From Serripes groenlandicus (taxonomy: Eukaryota; Mollusca; Bivalvia; Cardiida; Cardiidae), in the NCBI GenBank assembly GCA_031761405.1, contig JASEVX010000003.1:144886350-144950349 (forward strand): DNA of 64,000 nucleotides, written 5' to 3'. Below the pieces are notes generated by a model, which worked only from the letters and a program-made list of their open reading frames with translations, did not search any database and was not told the DNA's origin. The position numbers were made by a program, and so were the translations under genes. Shown piece after piece: positions 57,575-64,000 of the stretch (positions are counted from its first letter, which is position 1; the number at the start of each line of letters is the position of its first letter).

Positions 57575-57840
57575 TTTTTCGATATTTTCTTTTCATCCAA
57601 TGAAAACGTACGAGTATCGTGACTGCATACATGCATCGAAAAGTTCGCTCTGGACACACTTTTTGGAAAGACGGTATAGCAAAATTTTGCAAAGTTCATA
57701 CACATTACCTATTGACGGGAAACATCGCCGGCTTTGCCGTTTCGATATTTACTTTTCATCCAATCAAAACGTAGGATTATCGTGTCTGTAACGAAAAAAT
57801 TCTCTCTTGACACAATGTTTGGATACATGGTATAGCAAAG
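57575..57840. repeat. Local ~110-bp direct duplication
   Basis: TTTCGATATTTTCTTTTCATCC, AATGAAAACGTACGAGTATCGTG near 57578 is repeated near 57739 (TTTCGATATTTACTTTTCATCC, AATCAAAACGTAGGATTATCGTG), including downstream GACACA and GGTATAGCAAA. Confidence 0.8.
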
Positions 57841-58361
57841 CCGTTGATTTGTTAACCCGTATTGCGATTACGTCCGTTTCAAGCTCTGCCTTTATGTGTT
57901 GAATAAACTAGGAGAACAGTACATTGTTTGAAGTGGTGGTATGCAGCATAACTGTATTTATAAATGTTGTCTAAATCGCGAGGATTAGTCGTCTGTATTT
58001 GTCACTATATGTTTAATTTTAAGAAATCTTAACCTGCGTATACTTCAACTAAAGTTTTGTTTTTATTTTGTGTAAGCTTCTATCTTTTTGATTTAACGAT
58101 GTATAGGTTAAACTAAATATTTAGTAAGTTGAACATAACAATTATTGGAAATGGCATATACATCAAGTCTTAAACCCTTACACCTACTCATAAGTGAATA
58201 AAATATAATTTGAAAACCATTATTCTTTCCCTGTTGCTTTTAACAGTAGTTCTTGTTGTTCACTTTATGAAACATCAACTTAAAATAACGTTGTTTTTGA
58301 GTATTTAAGATGACTTCGCACACTTTTGATAGCTGTACATTAGTATACTTTTCCTCCATAG

Positions 58362-58507
58362 ATACTTACTGTTTCAATATATGGGCAAATACTACCGAGT
58401 GTAGTTTATGGGCGCAGAGAGGAGAATGCACGAGAAACCCTATATGGATGGCCACAAAGTGTCACCATGCTTGTAGCTTGTGTCTTCATAATTGCAGAGA
58501 CTTGTGA
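58362..58507 (+). CDS. ShKT domain exon (possibly terminal)
   Basis: Acceptor TTTTCCTCCATAG, phase 1. It encodes YCFNIWANTTECSLWAQRGE then CTRNPIWMATKCHHACSLC, matching the ShKT six-Cys module (C ... C..WA..GEC..NP.WM...C..aC..C). ShKT is a ~35-residue disulphide module common in secreted metazoan proteins and often fused to enzymes or lectins; here it is a binding module. The frame then reads LHNCRDL and a stop at 58507, so this can be a last exon. A good GTGAGT donor at 58504 could instead remove the stop, but in phase 2, unlike its neighbours. It lies in the intron between the CTLD-4 exons. Confidence 0.8.
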
Positions 58508-58564
58508 GTACATATTAGTCATGATGCAGGAACATTAACGTCATCAAATTTGTAAACAAGATAT

Positions 58565-60655
58565 ATCAAATAGATACATAGATCACCGCTCATTCGATAT
58601 ATATTTGATCCATGTAACGCTCATACGATTTAAATTTGGTCCGTGTTCCACTCATATGATATATATTTACATTTCATATACAGATACTTATATATAAAAT
58701 TGAATCATGTACCGCTTGTTTGTTACAAATCTGAGCAGTGTACATGTATCACTCATTATGTATATATTTGAGTTACGCATCATACAATCATGTATCGCTC
58801 ATTCGATTTATGTTTGAGTCATGTATCGCTCATTCGATTTATATTTGGGTCATGTACCGCTCAAACGACATATATTTGAGCATTGTATCGTTCATTCGAT
58901 ATGCATGTCACTGCTCATACGATACAGGCTTTCACTTTGAGCATTATAGAGCTCATTCGATATAATATAGTTGAGCATTGTACCCCTAGTACGATATAAT
59001 ATATTTGAGTCATGCACCCTCATACGATATAATAAATTTACTTGAGTCATGTACCGATCATTCGATATTATATATTTGAGACATGTACCGATCATTAGAT
59101 ATAATATATTTGAGTCATGTACCGATCATACGATATAATATATTTTAGTCATGTACCGATCATTAAATATAATATATTTAAGTCATGTATCTATCATATG
59201 CTATAATATATTTGAGTCATGTACCGCTCATTAAATATAATATATTTAAGTCATGTACCTATCAAATGCTATAATATATTTGAGTCATGTACCGCTCATT
59301 AAATATAATATATTTAAGTCATGTACCTATCATATGCTATAATATATTTGAGACATGTACCTATCATACGATATAATATATTTGAGTCACGTACCGCTCA
59401 TTAAATATAATATATTTAAGTCATGTACAGATCATTAAATATAATATATTTAAGTCATGTACCGCTCATTAAATATAATATATTTGAGTCATGTACTGAT
59501 CATTAAATATAATATATTTAAGTCATGTACCGCTCATTAAATCTAATATATTTAAGTCATGTACCATATGCTATTATATATTTGAGACATGTACCTATCA
59601 TATGATATAATATATTTGAGACATGTACCGTTCATTAAATATAATATATTTGAATCATGTACCAATGTTTAAATATAAAATATTTGAGTCACGTACCGCT
59701 CATAAGATATGATATATTTTAGTCATGTACCGCTCATTAAATATAATATATTCGATGTCATGTACCAATTTTGAAATATAGTATATTTGAGGCATGTACC
59801 GATCATTATATATCATATATTTTAGTCATGTACCGATTATTAAATATAATATATTTGAGTCATGTACCTACCATACGATATAATATATTTGAGTCATGTA
59901 CCGTTCATTAAATATAATATATTTGAATCATGTACCGATCATTAAATATAATATATTTCAGTCATGTACCTATCATACGATATAATATATTTGAGTCATG
60001 TACTGCTCATTAAATATAATATATTTGAGTAATGTATCGATCATTAAATATAATATATTTGAGGCATGTACCGATCATTCAATATAATATATTTGAGTCA
60101 TGTACCGATCATTAAATATAATATATTTGAGTCGTGTATCGATGATTAAATAGATATCTTTTAGTCATGTACCGGTCATACGATATTATATATTGAGTCA
60201 TGTACCGATCATTCAATATAATATATTTGAGTCATGTACCGATCATTCAGTATAATATATTTGAGTCATGTACCGATCATTCAATATAATATATTTGAGT
60301 CATGTACCAATCATTACATATATTACATTTGAGTCATGTACCAATCATTCAATATTATATATTGAGTCATGTACCGATCATTCAATATTATATATTGAGT
60401 CATGTACCGATCATTCAATATAATATATTTGAGTCATGTACCGATCATTCAATATTATATATTGAGTCATGTACCGATCATTCAATATAATATATTTGAG
60501 TCATGTACCGCTCATTCAGTATAATATATTTGAGTCATGTACTAATCATTAAATATAATTTATTTGAGTCATGTACCGATCATTCAATATAATATATTTG
60601 AGTCATGTACCCCTCATTCGATACATAGTAGAGTCTGAGCCATGTAACACTCATA
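58565..60655. repeat. 34-bp AT-rich tandem array (~60 copies)
   Basis: Consensus TTGAGTCATGTACCGATCAT plus TCAATATAATATAT. Spacing of GTACCGATC at 60068 and 60102 gives 34 bp; a 33-bp variant (TATATTGAG) is frequent near 60350-60480. The left third is much more diverged than the right. Confidence 0.95.
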
Positions 60656-60894
60656 CTATATTCGAGCCGTTCTCCACGAGAAATAGGGGTATTACGGCGG
60701 TTTACGTTTCAAGGATGTTTAGATATTTCTGAACATGATTTTGTTAGGGCTACACTTGTAGAGTTCTGTCAGACAATATATCTATATATAAATTACGTGC
60801 TGGTGTTGGTGAGACTGTGTGGACGCACAACTGAGTACCACTGTACGCAAGAACCTTACGTCAGACACGACTCATTATAACATTAACCCTTATC

Positions 60895-61100
60895 CTGCTG
60901 ATTCCTGCAAGTTGATCCGGACCGACACATTCCGTCTCAGGGGGATAGAGGTATAGAGTATTGATTCCTTAAACAGAAAATACACATGAGGCGAAAAGTG
61001 TCTGCCCGGGCCCGGGTTAGCCTGCGGGGCATTCTTAGGATGAAACGTGTCAATACTTTTACGCAGAGTCCACACTGTGGCTTTACTCATGGGACCGCCC
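60895..61100. mobile_element. MITE family B, decayed copy
   Basis: Internal landmarks GACCGACACATTCCGTCTCA, GGGGATAGAGGTATAGAGTA, AACAGAAAATACACATGAGG and a diverged right end TTACTCATGGGACCGCCC. A detached end fragment (GAGCCGTTCTCCACGAGAAA) sits at 60664. Confidence 0.75.
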
Positions 61101-61247
61101 ATATGATTCGCGTTTAGAGATTTTAATTTCTTAATGTATCTGCGTAAAATGAAGAATCAGTCTTCATGTAATTCAGTCCTAGTGTTGTTTGATATTTTGG
61201 AAAAACAAACTTGTATGTCGGTGAAAATGAATTGACCACATACTCAT

Positions 61248-61460
61248 TAACTCTTTCAGCGCAAAAGGCAATATTGAGCTTTTTGCAAACAATACAGATT
61301 CAGGTGAGTCAGCTCGTAACGAGCTGTCTCACCTGAAATCTGCATTGTTTGGCTGTGAGTTATAAAAATATTCCAAAAATCCTATAACATGAAAATAGAG
61401 TCGTCCGAGTTTGAACATGAAAGAGTCTACTTTAAACAATTTGGCGCTGAAAGGGTTAAT
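61248..61460. mobile_element. MITE family C, copy 3
   Basis: Inverted ends TTAACTCTTTCAGCGCAAAA and ATTTGGCGCTGAAAGGGTTAA; palindromic centre CAGGTGAGTCAGCTCGTAAC, GAGCTGTCTCACCTGAAATC. Confidence 0.88.
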
Positions 61461-61583
61461 ACATTACTCGGACAACTTCACTAAAAACAATGTGGTTCAG
61501 GTATATTCGTGTATATTCGCATAACTAGTTTGGCTATATAAACACCAACCCATGAATTCCCACAAAAGGTTTTATTAATGCAG

Positions 61584-61787
61584 AGGATCGAATGATGTTT
61601 GCCCGTGTTTGCCGTCAATTGATTATCGCAATGGCATTTATGAGTCGTGTAACATGTCACGATTATTACTGTTGCAGGTATGCTAGTAGTGAGAAATGTT
61701 TAGAGTGGGCCCAGAAAGGTGAATGTGATGTGAACACATCATGGATGAAGATCAACTGTGCGGCCGGCTGTGGTATATGTAAAGGAG
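61584..61787 (+). CDS. ShKT domain exon, alternative signal-peptide first exon
   Basis: Encodes a ShKT module: CHDYYCCRYASSEKCLEWAQ, KGECDVNTSWMKINCAAGCG, IC; leaves in phase 1 at GGAG|GTAGGT. Two starts fit. An acceptor at 61583 (TTATTAATGCAG) gives a phase 1-1 internal exon. Alternatively ATG 61592 begins MMFARVCRQLIIAMAFMSRV, which resembles a short signal peptide, making this the first exon of a secreted ShKT protein. A tempting acceptor at 61677 (TACTGTTGCAG) was not chosen because it would delete the first ShKT cysteine and change phase. The domain call is secure; the exon role is open. Confidence 0.8.
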
Positions 61788-61825
61788 GTAGGTTAGTCTC
61801 CGACTTCCTTGCTCATTGGGTTACT

Positions 61826-62300
61826 AAACCTTTCCAACTTACAGACAATATGTAGCAGACAACTTTGAAAATACATCGGGAAAAATATGGAAAGTATCCG
61901 CAACTAAAAGTATACTTGAGCCGTTCCACGAGAAAACCAACATTATAGATTCTGCGTAATGTATCGACCCAGATCAGCCTGCGCTGTCTGAGCAGGCTAA
62001 TTCGGGCCGACACATTCCGTCTCAGGGGGATACAGGTATGGAGTAATAATTCCTGAAACAGAAAGTCCACAGAAAGCGAAAAGTGTCTGTCCGGGTAAGC
62101 CTGCGCGGCTTGCTTAGGCTGATTCGGGTCGACACTGTTGGTTTTCTCATACGACGGCTCACTTAATAAATAGAATTGAAAACATAGTGTCAAAGGAACA
62201 AAATGCTAACGTTGAGGAATTTCGTCTTGAGACAATGATTTCAAAATCCGTCTGAAGCAGATGATTCAAATTCATACGCGTCTGCAAGTGGGAAATGATT
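61826..62300. mobile_element. MITE family A copy split by a family B insertion
   Basis: Family A left half at 61826-61917 (AACCTTTCCAACTTACAGAC, GTAGCAGACAACTTTGAAAA) and right half from 62162 to about 62300 (GATTTCAAAATCCGTCTGAAG ... CGTCTGCAAGTGGGAAATGA) are separated by a complete family B element at 61918-62161. Confidence 0.85.
61918..62161. mobile_element. MITE family B, full copy nested in family A
   Basis: Ends GAGCCGTTCCACGAGAAAAC and GTTTTCTCATACGACGGCTC; internal CGTAATGTATCGACCCAGAT, GAGGCTAATTCGGGCCGACA-like and GCCTGCGCGGCTTGCTTAGG. Confidence 0.9.
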
Positions 62301-62432
62301 GAACCAGTAGTATCTCTGGTATATTACGGCAGCTTATTGTATTGACTATTTCTATTATTTCAATTACCGACTTGAATTTATGTGTTGACCAGTTCACTTT
62401 GCATGCAAATCTTTTAGCCATAACGCAAGTGA

Positions 62433-62672
62433 ATGCCTCGGTGGTGTAGTGGTAGTGCGTCCGGTCGCGGGTTCGATTCACGCCTTACCTGGTCATGCAA
62501 AGACTTTAAAAATGGAAGTAATGGATTTCCCTCCATGGCCCCCAGATTCATTAGGTTAGCATTACAACTGACTGGCAGGATCTGGTAACTTACCCTGGAA
62601 ACGCCGCGATATAACTGAAAAGTTATTGAAAGTGGCGTTTAACACCATACAAACAAACAAGCACAGCCCTAA
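62433..62672 (+). mobile_element. tRNA-derived SINE (Gly/Glu-like head)
   Basis: Head GCCTCGGTGGTGTAGTGGTA, GTGCGTCCGGTCGCGGGTTC, GATTC carries clear A and B boxes. The body has CCCCCAGATTCATTAGGTTA, and the tail is CGCCGCGATATAACTGAAAA, AGTGGCGTTTAACACC with CAAA repeats, showing the same tail on a different tRNA head from the copy at 14700. Confidence 0.85.
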
Positions 62673-63074
62673 CATAAGTCATAGGATGTAAGATAACCTA
62701 CAATTTGAAAAGCAAAGTTCGAAAGGGGTTAGGATTTGACTCGACCGATCACTCCCGAACCAATATGCGAGATTAAACAAGAAATGGTTTAAGTATGAGT
62801 TAATATTTGGACTAGGCCATGACACAAGGTACACGTTGACGTTTGTGAACAGTATATATCCAGATCAGCTGTACATCCGCACGGGTATGATCAAGGTCTA
62901 AAGTGTAACCAATTCCTTGTTTTGTTCCCACACAAACGGCTTGAGTACTGGTTAAGTCTCCACGAAGCAAACATTGAGCGTTATTAATATTAGCTGAAAG
63001 CTTTTTTCGCAATCGATGTTAACTAAATCAGTTCGCAATTTTCTAAAAAGTTCTTATTCGTATATTGCACATAG

Positions 63075-63238
63075 CCCCGACCCGTGGATTTTGGATGGGA
63101 CTTTATAGCGATAAAGGATCCAAACAGTATGAGTGGAGTGATAGAACTGTTGTGACCTATACAAACTGGGACTATACAGTCAAACAGCCGCAATATTTCG
63201 ATTACGTCGCGGGAAGCTGTGGGGCGATGTTTATCCAG
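63075..63238 (+). CDS. CTLD second exon, best partner of CTLD-4
   Basis: Acceptor ATTGCACATAG, phase 1; donor CAG|GTAGCG, phase 0. It encodes about 54 residues: PTRGFWMGLYSDKGSKQYEW, SDRTVVTYTNWDYTVKQPQY, then AGSCGAMFIQ. This is the CTLD core (FWMGL, EWSD, YTNW, QPx, CGAM). The calcium-loop tripeptide is QPQ rather than QPD or EPN, so galactose- or mannose-type binding is doubtful. It extends further than the other second exons here, past the third conserved Cys, so this CTLD has a different intron layout. The closing exon (WxxxxC ... ICE) must be to the right of the window or undetected. Confidence 0.85.
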
Positions 63239-63239
63239 G

Positions 63240-63820
63240 TAGCGTATTTTCTTACAGCGTTTATTGCTGTGGAAGGTGTTTTCCTAATATCGTTTTGTGC
63301 TAAACGTCTATGTGAACTCATTCAGGTTTATCGATGGAATGGTAGTTACTAACGATGTACACCAATATTAGCCTTTACGAAAGCGCATACATCTGTATCT
63401 ACAATGATGGCGAATGTGATCTAAAGTTGTGAATTACGAAATAAGTAATTGTTGTTTCAAGGGACACTGCTTAATTACCAATGCCTAACGTTAACTCTGT
63501 CAATCAATTCTAATCACCCTATTGTGTTATTCGCTGTGTGTAACCCAGAACGTCATATGGCACTGTGGTAGTTATACCTTAATTGTGAACATGTTTATTA
63601 AAAGACTTAACGAAACAGAACCAGCCCAGTGCATGTGAAAAGGTACGTGTTAACATTTTTAAACAGTATAGACTCAGATGATCCTGTATATCTGCACAGT
63701 CAGATAAGATTCTACATAAGTTGACAGAATCTTCCAACACATTTGTGTACGTTTCGCAAAGCCAACTTGTATTTTTATTCATGCATTTTCTCATGTAATG
63801 ATTGGTCGAATAATTGATTG
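63240..63820. other. Intron or flank, no feature recognised
   Basis: The frame continuing from the CTLD exon to 63352 has no CTLD character. The 63640-63760 segment (CTCAGATGATCCTGTATATC, TGACAGAATCTTCC) resembles pieces at 27750-27840, pointing to an old dispersed repeat. Confidence 0.45.
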
Positions 63821-63824
63821 GCGG

Positions 63825-64000
63825 TTTAGCGGTTTTGTATCACGACGACCGGTGCATCTAACCACGTGTTTCATGACAGGCCTGTACCAATAGCTAACCC
63901 AGGATTTTCCCCAGGCCACTGGCAATCTTTTCACATAGACGTTTAGCTCATTGATATAAAAGTCGAATGGTGCTAGTCACAATAACCTTCGTCAATCATT
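63825..64000 (-). mobile_element. SINE copy, minus strand, running off the window
   Basis: Reverse tail and body: GTATCACGACGACCGGTGC, ACCACGTGTTTCATGACAGG, TTCCCCAGGCCACTGGC and TTCACATAGACGTTTAGCTCATTG, corresponding to the body at 14800-14960 in reverse. Confidence 0.65.

Noticed and set aside
61678..61787. ShKT exon starting at the strong acceptor TACTGTTGCAG
   Set aside because: It would remove the first conserved Cys and enter in phase 2; the longer exon or signal-peptide start keeps all six Cys.
62812..63012. 66-aa minus-strand frame just upstream of the CTLD exon
   Set aside because: No domain recognised, and pieces resemble sequence near 27750 and 63650, so a dispersed repeat is more likely than a gene.

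Overview
This is a repeat-rich, AT-rich window from an invertebrate nuclear genome, most probably a heterodont bivalve. The evidence is intron-rich coding sequence with GT-AG borders, several bivalve-style palindromic MITE families, tRNA-headed SINEs with a molluscan-style 3' tail, and immune or lectin-type extracellular domains. Genus cannot be fixed from sequence alone; a dreissenid-like mussel would fit, with low confidence.

The coding content is mainly a plus-strand chain of short exons, nearly all bounded by phase-1 introns, encoding extracellular modules. In order: C-terminal two exons of an FTP (fucolectin, F5/8C-like) domain (6906-8497); a kringle (10663-10911); a three-exon C-type lectin domain, CTLD-1 (15074-22146); a farnesoic acid O-methyltransferase-like (FAMeT) domain (23086-23514); a three-exon FTP domain (24442-28854); CTLD-2 (29847-37686); a Thr-rich linker (39772-39927); a decayed CTLD terminal exon (41039-41142); a second Thr-rich linker (42403-42477); CTLD-3 with intact EPN and WND motifs (43326-46999); a short linker (48594-48644); a CTLD-4 first exon (49384-49569) whose best partner lies at 63075-63238; and two ShKT exons (58362-58507 and 61584-61787) inside that last gap. 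About 3.2 kb of CTLD, FTP, kringle, FAMeT and linker exon sequence is visible. It could be one very large mosaic gene or two to three adjacent ones. The start of the leading gene lies upstream of the window, and CTLD-4 continues beyond it.

The rest is introns packed with repeats. 1-6830 is a 68-bp satellite interrupted by a 3.4-kb composite element. 9.1-10.5 kb is a 46-bp array; 12.0-13.4 kb a ~160-bp array inside a dispersed element; 15.4-19.3 kb a 62-67-bp array with a 186-bp higher-order period. Smaller arrays lie at 21.0, 22.5, 26.0, 31.0, 38.2 and 55.5 kb, and a 34-bp AT-rich array at 58.6-60.7 kb. Three MITE families (A, B and C below) and SINE copies recur throughout. A 3.5-kb element with 20-bp inverted ends and TTAA flanks occupies 50594-54071 and carries a LINE 3' fragment. 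A probable two-exon minus-strand gene of unknown function (57458-56564) lies in the CTLD-4 intron.

Functionally, the domains together suggest a secreted or surface pattern-recognition protein: lectin modules (FTP, CTLD) joined to protein-binding modules (kringle, ShKT, FAMeT) through probably O-glycosylated linkers. This is inference from domain content; no transmembrane segment, promoter or polyadenylation site could be assigned with confidence.
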